In this document: positions 50,301 to 61,624 of the stretch, one piece after another
Layout: each line of letters opens with the position of its first letter
Position numbering within the stretch: the first letter of the stretch is position 1
Assembly (NCBI GenBank): GCA_016713135.1
Contig: JADJPR010000001.1
Span: 496,001-560,000 of the forward strand
DNA: 64,000 nt
Reading direction: 5' to 3'
DNA from: Rhodanobacteraceae bacterium
Lineage (GTDB): Bacteria > Pseudomonadota > Gammaproteobacteria > Xanthomonadales > SZUA-5
Made by a program: the position numbers and the translations under genes
The notes under the pieces: model-generated
Told to the model about the DNA's origin: nothing
What the model saw: the letters and a program-made list of their open reading frames with translations, nothing else
Databases searched by the model: none

Positions 50301-53033
50301 ATGCTCAACGCCCTTCTGACCCGGATCTTCGGCAGTCGCAACGACCGTGTGGTCCGCGGCATGCGCAAGACCGTCGCTCGCATCAACGAGCTCGAACCTT
50401 CCTTCCAGGCGTTGACCGATGCCGAACTCCTGGCCAAGACCGATGAGTTCCGCAAGCGGCTGGCCGACGGCCAGACCGAAGACCAGATCCTGCCCGAGGC
50501 TTTCGCCGCGGTGCGCGAGGCGGCGCGCCGTACGCTTGGCCTGCGCCACTACGATGTGCAGTTGATTGGCGGCATGGTGCTGCACCAGGGCAAGATCGCC
50601 GAGATGCGCACCGGCGAGGGCAAGACCCTGGTCGCCACGCTCCCGGTCTATCTCAACGCGCTGCCGGGCAAGGGCGTGCACGTGGTCACCGTCAACGACT
50701 ACCTGGCCAAGCGCGATGCCGCGTGGATGAGCCCGGTGTATTCGGCGCTCGGCATGAGCGTGGGCGTGATCGTCCCGGGCCAGAGCATGGAGTCCAAGCG
50801 CCAGTCCTATGCCTGCGACATCACCTACGGCACCAACAACGAGTACGGCTTCGACTACCTGCGCACCAACATGGCCTTCCAGCCGGCCGACCGGCTGCAG
50901 CGTGGCCTGCACTACGCGATCGTCGACGAGGTGGACTCGATCCTGATCGACGAGGCGCGCACGCCGCTGATCATCTCGGGCCCCGCGGACGAGTCGCCGG
51001 AGCTGTACCTCAAGATCAATCGCGTCGCGCCGCAACTGACGCGCCAGAAGACCGAGGAAGACGAAGGCGATTTCTGGGTCGACGAGAAGCAGAAGCAGGT
51101 GCACCTGTCCGAAGCCGGCATGAAGCACGTCGAGGAGATCCTCGTTCGCAACGGCATCATCAAGCCGGATGAGAGCCTGTACGACGTGCAGAACCTCGCT
51201 GTGGTGCACCACCTGAATGCGGCTCTGCGCGCACTGCACTTGTACCAGCGCGATGTGGATTACATCGTGCGCGACGGCGAGGTGATCATCGTCGACGAGT
51301 TCACCGGCCGCACCCTGCCGGGCCGCCGCTGGTCCGATGGCCTGCACCAGGCGATCGAAGCCAAGGAAGCCGTGCCGATCCAGCGCGAGAACCAGACGCT
51401 GGCGTCGATCACCTTCCAGAACTATTTCCGCATGTACAAGAAGCTGTCCGGCATGACCGGCACGGCCGACACCGAAGCCTTCGAGTTCAACAGCATCTAC
51501 GGGCTCGAAGTCATCGTCATCCCGACGCACCGACCGATGGTGCGCAAGGACGCGACCGATCTGGTGTTCCTGACGCGCAAGGACAAATTCGTCGCGATCA
51601 TCGAGGACATCCGCGAACGCCGTGCCAAGCGCCAGCCCTGCCTGGTCGGCACCACCTCGATCGAGACCAGCGAGCTGCTCGCCGGCATGCTCAAGAAGGA
51701 AGGCATCCCGCACGAGGTGCTGAACGCCAAGCAGCATGAGCGCGAGGCGCACATCGTGGCCCAGGCCGGGCGCCCGGGCGCGGTGACCATCGCCACCAAC
51801 ATGGCCGGTCGCGGCACCGACATCGTGCTCGGCGGCAGCCTCGAAGCCGAGCTGCACGCGCTCGGCCCCGACGCCAGCGATGCGCAGAAGGAAGCGGTGC
51901 GCAACGAGTGGAAGCTGCGCCACGAGGAAGTGCTCAAGTCCGGCGGCCTGCACATCATCGGCACCGAGCGCCACGAGTCCCGCCGCATCGACAACCAGCT
52001 GCGCGGCCGCTCCGGCCGCCAGGGCGACCCGGGCTCCAGCCGCTTCTACCTCGCCTTCGAAGACAGCCTGATGCGCATCTTCGCCTCCGACCGCCTGGCC
52101 TCGCTGATGCAGCGCCTAGGCATGAAGGAGGGCGAGTCGATCGAGCATCCGCTGGTCAACCGCGCGATCGAGAACGCGCAGCGCAAGGTGGAGGCGCACA
52201 ACTTCGACATCCGCAAGCACCTGCTGGATTTCGACGACGTCGCCAACGACCAGCGCAAGGTGATCTACGAGCAGCGCAACGAGATCATGGACGCCGCCGA
52301 CGTGCAGGAGACCCTGGTCTCGGTGCGCCACGACGTGGTGCGCTCGATGGCCGCGCCGCACGTGCCGCCGGAATCGATCGACGAGCAGTGGAACCTGGAC
52401 GAGCTCAAGCGCACCTTCATGGACGATCTCGGCGTCGAGATCGAGCCGCGCACCTGGGTCAAGGACGATCCGGACATCAACGCCGAAGGCATCGTCGACA
52501 AGGTGATCGAATCGGTCGACCGCCACTTCCGCGAGCGCGAGGCGCTGATGGGCGAGGAAATCATGCGGATGGCCGAGAAGGCGATCCTGCTGAACGTCCT
52601 CGACAGCCAGTGGAAGGACCATCTGGCGCGCATGGACTACCTGCGCCAGGGCATCCACCTGCGCGGCTATGCGCAGAAGCAGCCCAAGCAGGAGTTCAAG
52701 CGCGAGGCTTTCGAGCTGTTCCAGCAGCTGCTGGAGCGGGTCAAGAGCGAGACCATCCGCATGCTCGCCCGCGTGCGCGTGCGCAGCGAGAACGACATCG
52801 AGCAGGCCGAGGCGCGTCGCGTCGCCCCGCCGATGAAGTTCCAGCACCCCGACGCCGGCAACCTCGGCACCGACGACGAAGCCGCGCAGGCCCAGGGCCT
52901 GGCAGCAGCTGGCTGGGACCGCGCCGAGCAGGCCAGCCCCACGGTGCGCGCGGGGGAGAAGGTCGGCCGCAACGATCCTTGCCCCTGCGGCTCCGGCAAG
53001 AAGTACAAGGCCTGTCACGGGAAGCTGGATTAA
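50301..53033 (+). CDS. secA: Preprotein translocase ATPase SecA
   Basis: A 910-aa motor that drives proteins through SecYEG. Walker A EMRTGEGKT near residue 104, DEVDSILIDEARTPLIISGP, TIATNMAGRGTDIVLGG, and GRSGRQGDPGSSRF are all canonical. The C-terminus carries the zinc-binding SecB-interaction motif CPCGSGKKYKACHG. A TAGACT hexamer at 50255-50260 may be its -10 box, but no good -35 is visible. No secM-like gene precedes it; it is separated from lpxC by some 10.8 kb here. Confidence 0.97.
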   Translation: MLNALLTRIFGSRNDRVVRGMRKTVARINELEPSFQALTDAELLAKTDEFRKRLADGQTEDQILPEAFAAVREAARRTLGLRHYDVQLIGGMVLHQGKIAEMRTGEGKTLVATLPVYLNALPGKGVHVVTVNDYLAKRDAAWMSPVYSALGMSVGVIVPGQSMESKRQSYACDITYGTNNEYGFDYLRTNMAFQPADRLQRGLHYAIVDEVDSILIDEARTPLIISGPADESPELYLKINRVAPQLTRQKTEEDEGDFWVDEKQKQVHLSEAGMKHVEEILVRNGIIKPDESLYDVQNLAVVHHLNAALRALHLYQRDVDYIVRDGEVIIVDEFTGRTLPGRRWSDGLHQAIEAKEAVPIQRENQTLASITFQNYFRMYKKLSGMTGTADTEAFEFNSIYGLEVIVIPTHRPMVRKDATDLVFLTRKDKFVAIIEDIRERRAKRQPCLVGTTSIETSELLAGMLKKEGIPHEVLNAKQHEREAHIVAQAGRPGAVTIATNMAGRGTDIVLGGSLEAELHALGPDASDAQKEAVRNEWKLRHEEVLKSGGLHIIGTERHESRRIDNQLRGRSGRQGDPGSSRFYLAFEDSLMRIFASDRLASLMQRLGMKEGESIEHPLVNRAIENAQRKVEAHNFDIRKHLLDFDDVANDQRKVIYEQRNEIMDAADVQETLVSVRHDVVRSMAAPHVPPESIDEQWNLDELKRTFMDDLGVEIEPRTWVKDDPDINAEGIVDKVIESVDRHFREREALMGEEIMRMAEKAILLNVLDSQWKDHLARMDYLRQGIHLRGYAQKQPKQEFKREAFELFQQLLERVKSETIRMLARVRVRSENDIEQAEARRVAPPMKFQHPDAGNLGTDDEAAQAQGLAAAGWDRAEQASPTVRAGEKVGRNDPCPCGSGKKYKACHGKLD

Positions 53034-53050
53034 GCCGCCAGAGAGCTGGT

Positions 53051-53080
53051 GTTGGCATGGGCTGTTGGTATTGGTAGAAG
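53051..53080. repeat. Half element of family F after secA
   Basis: GTGTTGG and GTTGGTATTGG units followed by TAGAAGCGCGGC match the left arm and core edge of the family-F repeat at 15337, but no right arm is visible. It starts 18 bases after the secA stop. The rest of the 258-base gap up to the DUF6498 gene shows no gene. Confidence 0.6.
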
Positions 53081-53291
53081 CGCGGCGCGGAGGCAGCGTT
53101 CCCGCCCAGGCAATGCCGCAAGCGGATGCGGCCGGGCGCGCCGCCCATGTCGGATCTTGCCCGATGTGGGCGAAGACGCGGTGGATGCCTCGTTGGGTAG
53201 CGTTTCGCCGGCCTCGACGACCACCGCGCCGGGGGCCGGGCGCGACATCCTGGCGATCGGGGGGATCGACGGCCGTCCGCTCGCGCTGGCG

Positions 53292-53879
53292 CTATCCGTA
53301 ACGTGCGAAGTACACATCGATCATCCCCTTGACCGTCACGACCGTGAGCAGCATGCCGAGTGGTCCGAGGTAGGAGAGGGTGACCAGGCCGAGGATGACG
53401 ATCGCCTGCAAGCCGATGATCCGCGCGTAGTGGATACGGCCGTGTTCCTCCAGGTCGGCGACGGTTGCCAGCTTCCGCCATTCCTGCAGGGTGCCGAAGA
53501 CGGCCAGGGCGAGCAGGACCAAGCATCCCAGGCGAATGTCGGATGGGTTCGCCTGCCACCGCGGGTCAGCGCCCAGCGGTGGCATCTCCGCCACGGCCAG
53601 CAAGAGCACGAAGATGCCGTGACCAACCAGGAAGGTGCCCGCGTGCAGCATGAATGTGTGCGCGTGGCGGGCGGGCTTGCCGCCGACGGAATCGCGGTAG
53701 TGGGCGGGGTCGCGCGTGCGGTACCAATGCGCTTCCGCCAGGGCCAGGTGCGCCAGGAATCCCAGCGCGTTCTCTACCCAGAACAGCACCAGGATCGTGA
53801 CGGCTGACGCCTGCTGCCAGAGTGCCGCCACCAGGTAGATCCCGTTGACCGCCAGGGCCAGTTGTATGCGCGCGTTCAT
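53292..53879 (-). CDS. DUF6498-like integral membrane protein
   Basis: A 195-aa protein with four to five predicted membrane helices: NARIQLALAVNGIYLVAALW, SAVTILVLFWVENALGFLAH, FLVGHGIFVLLLAVAEMPPL, LGCLVLLALAVFGTLQEWRK and IVILGLVTLSYLGPLGMLLT. A short amphipathic C-terminus ends KGMIDVYFARYG. The 'LF.VEN.LG' and 'FL.GHG.FV' motifs fit the DUF6498 family of unknown function. The start at 53879 has AAGGG upstream. It is divergent from tex. Confidence 0.7.
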   Translation of the reverse strand: MNARIQLALAVNGIYLVAALWQQASAVTILVLFWVENALGFLAHLALAEAHWYRTRDPAHYRDSVGGKPARHAHTFMLHAGTFLVGHGIFVLLLAVAEMPPLGADPRWQANPSDIRLGCLVLLALAVFGTLQEWRKLATVADLEEHGRIHYARIIGLQAIVILGLVTLSYLGPLGMLLTVVTVKGMIDVYFARYG

Positions 53880-54144
53880 GGGGTGCCCTTGGGTGCCTCG
53901 ATCGATGATCGCTGGCTCACCAGCGCCCGCAAAGGGCTTGGGTCTGGCCGAGCGGCAGGAGACCACGCGAGCGGCAGCCCGGGTGGGTGCTCCGGCTTGA
54001 AGCTGGATTTGAGATCCTGCAAGGTTGGGCGGTGTTCACTGCAAGTTGGCGGATTTTCGCCACCCGTTCGGCTGGCCATTGCCATTCGCCACGCCGCCGC
54101 CGCTATCCTCGGCCGCCCTTCCAGGCTGGAACCCGCTGCAGATC

Positions 54145-56535
<2,391 letters not shown>

Positions 56536-56547
56536 GCGATGACGGCT

Positions 56548-56757
56548 GAAGCCTGGAGGGCACGAGGGCACGAGGGCACGAGGGCACGTAGAAGCGTGGT
56601 CTCGCGCTGGTCGCGCCTTTCCGTGCCCTTGGAAAGTCGCACCGGGGGCAAAGCCTGGAGGGCACGAAGGCACGAGGGCACGAGGGCACGTAGAAGCGTG
56701 GTCTCGCGCTGGTCGCGCCTTTCCGTGCCCTCGTGCCCTCGTGCCCTCGTGCCCACG
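56548..56757. repeat. Two tandem family-E elements (GAGGGCAC arms)
   Basis: Copy 1 (from 56548) and copy 2 (from 56650) both begin AAGCCTGGAGGGCACGA, carry three to four GAGGGCAC units, and share an identical core from CGTAGAAGCGTGGTCTCGCG to CTTTCCGTGCCCT. Copy 2 has the full right arm (CGTGCCCT units to about 56757); copy 1 keeps only one unit. The offset is 102 bases. The array starts 13 bases after the tex stop and occupies much of the 395-base gap before the next gene; the rest (56758-56930) shows nothing recognisable. Confidence 0.92.
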
Positions 56758-56930
56758 TACACGGAAAGCCTCGCGTCATGACCACCCGCCGTGCCCGCGC
56801 CATCCGCCAGCCGCGAGGCCGCGCCAGCATCCTCGGCGCGCAGTACGCAACTGTGGAGCGTTTCACGGCGCGCGCACGGAACTCGCGCGCACCCTCGCTG
56901 TCGAAGCCTGCACACGACGGCGAGGTTCCG

Positions 56931-57971
56931 ATGCGCGCGTTCCGACTCCCCCGGGCACTGGCAGGCGAACAATCGGCTCCGTTGATGCTGGTGGCCGGCA
57001 CCCGCCTGGAAGCACTGCGGCTGTTGCCGCTGCTGCGCGCGCTGCGCAGCAGCGGGCGCGGCGATGGCGCGCTGCTGGTGGACACCGGCGAATCCGGCCC
57101 GGCGGTGCGCGATGCGCTGCGCGAGCACGGCCTGGCGCCGGATTTGCGCCTGCCCGGCGCCAAGGGCGCCAGCGCCGCGGCCTTCGCGCTGCTGCGCCTG
57201 GCGCTGCGGCTGCGGCCGCAGATGATCGTCGCCGGTGGTGCGTCGCGCAGCGGCCTGGCGGCCGCGATCGGCGCGCGCGGTGCCGGCATCAGCGCCGCCC
57301 TGATCGCCTCCAGCGCCGACCAGGCCCCGCGCCTGCGCTGGCGCCTGCTGTCCGGACTGTGCACTTGGTTCTACCTCGGCCGCGAGGCGCCGCCGCTGGA
57401 CTTGCCGCGCGGCCGCGCGATGGAAACCGGGGACCCGCTCTACGACCTCTGCCGTGAGCAGAGCGAGGCGGTCGGCATCGGCCATGAGCCCTCAGGCGCG
57501 CGCGTGGCCATTTCGACCACGCTGTCCGCACCGGACGCCGAGCGCCTGGTCGAGGCGCTGCTGGCGCGCGAGGACGAAGACTTGCGCATCGACTGGATCG
57601 GCGCCCCGCCGCTCGGCGAGCGCGAGGTACAGCAGCGCGTGCGCCGCCTCGGCGCCTTGCCGCACTGGCGCGCGCTGGCCCTGCTGCGCCGCAGCCGCAT
57701 CCTGATCACCGACGATCCGTTGCTGGCCATGGAAGCGCGCTGGATCGGACGCACGGTGTTCTGGGTTGGCGCCAGCGCGGTTCCGCGCGGCTGCATCGAG
57801 GTCGCGTTGCCGCAACTCGCCGGCGCGGTCCACCAGGCGCTCGCGCAGACCCTGAGCCCGCGCCCACTGGCGGAAGACGGTCGCGCCGCCCCGCGCCTGG
57901 CCGCGCAACTACTGGACCGGGTGGAACAGCGTGCCTTCGCCGGTTGGCTCACGCGGGTGCGTCCGCGCTGA
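56931..57971 (+). CDS. UDP-GlcNAc 2-epimerase-fold protein lacking catalytic motifs
   Basis: A 346-aa protein resembling WecB-type epimerases in layout: the N-terminal MLVAGTRLEALRLLPLLRAL (family GTRPE motif as GTRLE), then LLVDTGESGPAVRDALREHG, RLRPQMIVAGGASRSGLAAA (where active enzymes have GDTTT) and the nucleotide-sugar half with DWIGAPPLGE and LLRRSRILITDDPLLAMEAR. The HVEAGLR motif is replaced by LIASSADQA. So the fold is likely retained but catalysis is doubtful. The start at 56931 has GAGGT five bases upstream; more upstream starts run into the repeat. Confidence 0.65.
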   Translation: MRAFRLPRALAGEQSAPLMLVAGTRLEALRLLPLLRALRSSGRGDGALLVDTGESGPAVRDALREHGLAPDLRLPGAKGASAAAFALLRLALRLRPQMIVAGGASRSGLAAAIGARGAGISAALIASSADQAPRLRWRLLSGLCTWFYLGREAPPLDLPRGRAMETGDPLYDLCREQSEAVGIGHEPSGARVAISTTLSAPDAERLVEALLAREDEDLRIDWIGAPPLGEREVQQRVRRLGALPHWRALALLRRSRILITDDPLLAMEARWIGRTVFWVGASAVPRGCIEVALPQLAGAVHQALAQTLSPRPLAEDGRAAPRLAAQLLDRVEQRAFAGWLTRVRPR

Positions 57972-57995
57972 TCCTTGAGCGGCGCTGGACGCGGC

Positions 57996-58898
57996 TCAGG
58001 CGAGCCAGCTCGCCAGCAGTGGCAGCCAGACCACGGCGATCATGATTCCATAGCCGACCAGGCCGGCGGCAAGTTCCGGTGCGAGCTTGGCATCGATCGC
58101 CAGCGCGCCAGCGGTGATCATCGCCGGCATCGCCGACTGCAAGGTGTTGACCGCGACGACCTGGCGTTCCGCCCCGGCGAGTGTGGCGATCGCGAAGGCC
58201 GCTGCCGGCAGCAGCAGCAATTTGAGCGCAAGGCCCGCGGCCAGCGGAACTGCCACCGCGCGCGAGGGCACGAGTTTGAGCTGGAAGCCCACCGCGAACA
58301 TCGCCATCGGCACCAGAAGGCCGGCGAGTACCTCGATCAGGTGGGCCACCAGCGGCGGGCGCTCCCAGGGCAGCAGGCCCAGGATCAGCGCGGCAAAGGA
58401 CGGGAAACTGACGATCTTGCGCACCACCGCGCCCAGGCTGGGCCTCGTTGCACCGCCATGCAGCGCCACGACAACCAGGCCGAAGCTGGACAGCAGCATG
58501 AAGGAGCCCAGTTGGTCGTAGACCACCGCGTACTTCAGCGCATCGTGCCCGAGCGTCGCCTCGACCAGCGGATAACCCAGGAAGGCGGTGTTGCCGAGCG
58601 CCACGCACAGCAGCAGGCAGGCGATGACCTCGCGGCGCCAGCCGAACGCCCGCCCGAGCAACCAGACCGCGAGCACCGTGAGGCCGGCCAGCAGCCACGG
58701 CGTGGCCACCAGCACCAGCAGGTCGGCATGGAACTGCAGGCCATGCACCGCCTTCAGCACCAGCGCCGGGAGCAGCAGCCAGATCACCAGACGGTTGATC
58801 ACTTCCGGCGTGTTCTGCGGCAGCAGCGAGGTGTGCGCATAGGCCTTGCCCAGCGCCAGCATCACGATCACCAGGAACAGGGCAGGAGAGATCGACAT
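57996..58898 (-). CDS. AEC-family transporter
   Basis: A 300-aa inner-membrane protein with about ten helices of the auxin efflux carrier (AEC) family. It starts MSISPALFLVIVMLALGKAY; NTPEVINRLVIWLLLPALVL, ALGNTAFLGYPLVEATLG and MPAMITAGALAIDAKLAPEL are typical of the family's two inverted halves. Substrates in bacteria are organic acids such as malonate or malate; this one is undetermined. The stop is convergent with the preceding gene, 24 bases away. Confidence 0.88.
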   Translation of the reverse strand: MSISPALFLVIVMLALGKAYAHTSLLPQNTPEVINRLVIWLLLPALVLKAVHGLQFHADLLVLVATPWLLAGLTVLAVWLLGRAFGWRREVIACLLLCVALGNTAFLGYPLVEATLGHDALKYAVVYDQLGSFMLLSSFGLVVVALHGGATRPSLGAVVRKIVSFPSFAALILGLLPWERPPLVAHLIEVLAGLLVPMAMFAVGFQLKLVPSRAVAVPLAAGLALKLLLLPAAAFAIATLAGAERQVVAVNTLQSAMPAMITAGALAIDAKLAPELAAGLVGYGIMIAVVWLPLLASWLA

Positions 58899-59074
58899 CG
58901 CTCTCGTCGGCCGCGGGCCAGGGGCGCAGCATCCGCGCCGGCAGTGGAGGCTTCCACCGGGAAAAGGTCGAATGCAAGGGGCGGGCGGCCCCGGCCCGGA
59001 CGTGCCTGAGGTCGCGCTTGAATCGCACCCGCCGGCGCCGCAGAGTGTTGCGGTCCTGAAGCCCGGTGACTGCC

Positions 59075-59668
59075 ATGCGCGCCATCCTGCCCTTGCTGTT
59101 GCTTTCCTGCGCGGTCCTCGCCGCGGACAATGACGAGGGCTGGCGTGGCGTGATGCACGATGTGCACGAACCGGCGATCGACCAGGCGCACGCGCGCGCG
59201 ACACAGTCGCTGGCGCAACTGGGCGAAGACGACTACGGCCTGAGCGACCGCCCGGGCGCGCAGGCACTGCTCGATGCGCCGGCGAAGACGGTCGAATTCG
59301 ACGCGCTGACCGGCGACTGGCGCTGCCGCTCGCTGCAGGTTGATCCGAACGGCCTGTTTGCCTATCCGGCCTTCCGCTGCCGGATCGAACTGACCGAAGA
59401 CGGTACCCTGATGTTCACCAAGACGAGCGGTTCGCAACGCCGCCACGGCCAGTTGTATCCGAAGTCCGACGGCCACTGGGTTTTCCTCGGCGGCCGTTCG
59501 GTCAATGACGATCCCTACCGCCCGTACAGCGCCACTTTCGGCGACTTCGACGGCGAGGACCTTGCCGACGACAGCGTCGGGCTGGTCGAGGGGCTGGGCG
59601 ATGGTCGCGTGCGCATGATTCTGGATGCCGATGGCGAGAGCGTGGAGTTCTACGAGCTTCGCCGCTGA
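59075..59668 (+). CDS. DUF4893-like secreted protein
   Basis: A 197-aa protein with a signal peptide (MRAILPLLLLSCAVLAAD). The mature part has TGDWRCRSLQVDPNGLFAYP, AFRCRIELTEDGTLMFTKTS, SGSQRRHGQLYPKSDGHWVF and LADDSVGLVEGLGDGRVRMI, a lipocalin-like beta arrangement matching DUF4893 exported proteins. A GTG three codons upstream (59066) is an alternative start. Function is unknown. Divergent from the AEC gene. Confidence 0.75.
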   Translation: MRAILPLLLLSCAVLAADNDEGWRGVMHDVHEPAIDQAHARATQSLAQLGEDDYGLSDRPGAQALLDAPAKTVEFDALTGDWRCRSLQVDPNGLFAYPAFRCRIELTEDGTLMFTKTSGSQRRHGQLYPKSDGHWVFLGGRSVNDDPYRPYSATFGDFDGEDLADDSVGLVEGLGDGRVRMILDADGESVEFYELRR

Positions 59669-59824
59669 CGCCTGCTCCGCGGCAAGGGACAATTCTTTGC
59701 TTATCGCCCTTCCGGGCCGATGGCGGCCTGCGCGCACGGCAGACGAGAATCGGCAAGACCATCGCTGATCGGTGCCAGGGGGCATCCGGTGGTAGCGACA
59801 GGTCCAACCAACCGGGATTTCGCC

Positions 59825-61624
59825 ATGCGCCATGTTGCGCGCGCCTTCATCGGCGCTGTGGTCGTTCTGACGCTGTTCGCTGTCGAACCGCTGTTCGCAC
59901 AGTCGCTGCAGAAAGCCGCCATCCAGGTGGATCCCGGCAACACCAAGCAGGTGGGCGCCACCTTCGGCTATCGCCTGACCTACAACTGCAGCAGCGTCTC
60001 CGGGCCCTGCCTGAATGCCGAGGTCGTCGATCTGCTGCCGCAGGAAGTGCAGTTCGTCTCCACCGTCCCGGCCAGCCCGACCGGCGATGTCGCCGCGATC
60101 ACGGTGACCCCGAACTTCGGCGGCAGCGGACGCACCCGGGTGCGCTTCCAGATGATCAACCCGCTGCCGGCGGGCAACTCCGGCGATCTGATCATCAATG
60201 TGCGCTTCCCCAACGGCAGCACGCCGAATGGCACCGTGGCGATCAACACTGCCGATGGCATCAACCTCGGCGCCACGCCGGGGACCTTCACCACCCCGCC
60301 GGTCACGGTCACCGCGGTGGCCAGCGTGCAGACCGCGATGAGCAAGACGCTGCAGACCTCGCCGGCCAACCTCGACCAGCCCGAGAGCTATCGCTTGCGC
60401 ATCTCGGTGCCCAACAACAACGGTGCACTGAACCTCACGGCGATCGGCCCGGTGGTCGACACGCTGCCGTCGGGCACGGTGTTCAACGGCGCCACGCCGG
60501 CGGCCGATTGCCAGCCGGGCTGTGTTGGCACCACGCCCGCCACCCTGACCTGGACCAGTCCATGCAGCCTGCCTCTGGCGCCCGGCGGCAATTGCGACAT
60601 CGCGGTCAACGTGACCTTCCCGTCCGCCACCTTCGCCAGTGGCAGCAACGTCACCAACAGCTTCACCACCGACGCCACGCCGCTCGGCCAGCCGCCGCAG
60701 AACCTCGGCGTCGGGACCATCACCCACCCGGTCACCACCTTCGTGCCTGCGCCGGGCATGAGCTTCAGCAAGAACATGGCGAGTGGCACGCCGAATCCGC
60801 CGACGCTGAACCAGACCTTCGCCTACGACTTCAATTTCAGCAACAACGGCAACGTCCCGCTCGACACCCTGGTCATCATCGACACCCTTCCGGTGGAACT
60901 GAACGTGCTCAGCGTCAGCACCGGCGCCTACAACAACCTGAGCCCCTTCGCGGTCGGCGAGGGCGTGCGCGTGAGCTACGAGAAGAACACCGCGCCCGGG
61001 ATCTTCACGCTCTGGGGTTCCTCGCCCAACACCACCACCAACACCACGCTGACCGCGCCGCCACCGGGCCTGGGTGCCGGCGAATACCTGACGCGCATCC
61101 GCTGGGAATACGGCCAGGCGGCGCCGGGAATGGCGCCGTCCGCACGGCCGCTGGTGACCGGACGGATCGTCAATCCGGACAACGCCGGGGGGCCGGTGGC
61201 GGTCGGCGACAGTGTGCAGAACTGCGGCGCATTGTCCGCCACCTATACCGCCGGCCCGACCGCGGTGAACCGCAACGACTGCGAGACCTTCAACGTCAGC
61301 GGCCCGTTCGTGCAACTGAATCCGGCCAAGGACAACCTCTCCGGCGGCGGGCCGTTCAACCCCGGCCAGGCCGTGTCCTGGCGTTTGCGCGTGCGCACCG
61401 CCAGCCAGTCCAGCGATCCGGTGCCGCTCGAAGCGCTGGTGGCGACCGATTTGCTGCCGGTCAACCTGAATTTCACCGGCTGGACCTTCGACGCCCAGGG
61501 CACCGGCCTGCCGGCGCCGCAGGTCTTCGACCAGATCCCCAACTTCGCCGGCACCGGGCGCACCCTGCTGCGCTGGCGCTGGAATGCCGGCAGCGGCAAC
61601 CTCGGCGTCAATTCGCAGGTATGA
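59825..61624 (+). CDS. Large secreted surface protein, N-terminal part (DUF11-like repeats), upstream of a frame break
   Basis: It begins with a signal peptide (MRHVARAFIGAVVVLTLFAV, ending EPLFAQS) and contains repeated DUF11-like domains that start with AIQVDPGNTKQVGATFGYRL, then SKTLQTSPANLDQPESYRLR, then FSKNMASGTPNPPTLNQTFA, and a fourth near PAKDNLSGGGPFNPGQAVSW. These domains are frequent in bacterial surface and adhesion proteins. The frame ends at a TGA at 61622-61624, and homologous sequence continues in the -1 frame from the overlapping ATG. One base missing before 61621 would join both parts. Confidence 0.85.
   Translation: MRHVARAFIGAVVVLTLFAVEPLFAQSLQKAAIQVDPGNTKQVGATFGYRLTYNCSSVSGPCLNAEVVDLLPQEVQFVSTVPASPTGDVAAITVTPNFGGSGRTRVRFQMINPLPAGNSGDLIINVRFPNGSTPNGTVAINTADGINLGATPGTFTTPPVTVTAVASVQTAMSKTLQTSPANLDQPESYRLRISVPNNNGALNLTAIGPVVDTLPSGTVFNGATPAADCQPGCVGTTPATLTWTSPCSLPLAPGGNCDIAVNVTFPSATFASGSNVTNSFTTDATPLGQPPQNLGVGTITHPVTTFVPAPGMSFSKNMASGTPNPPTLNQTFAYDFNFSNNGNVPLDTLVIIDTLPVELNVLSVSTGAYNNLSPFAVGEGVRVSYEKNTAPGIFTLWGSSPNTTTNTTLTAPPPGLGAGEYLTRIRWEYGQAAPGMAPSARPLVTGRIVNPDNAGGPVAVGDSVQNCGALSATYTAGPTAVNRNDCETFNVSGPFVQLNPAKDNLSGGGPFNPGQAVSWRLRVRTASQSSDPVPLEALVATDLLPVNLNFTGWTFDAQGTGLPAPQVFDQIPNFAGTGRTLLRWRWNAGSGNLGVNSQV

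Noticed and set aside
53034..53291. Gene remnant between secA and DUF6498
   Set aside because: No frame shows family resemblance; only the half family-F repeat could be supported.
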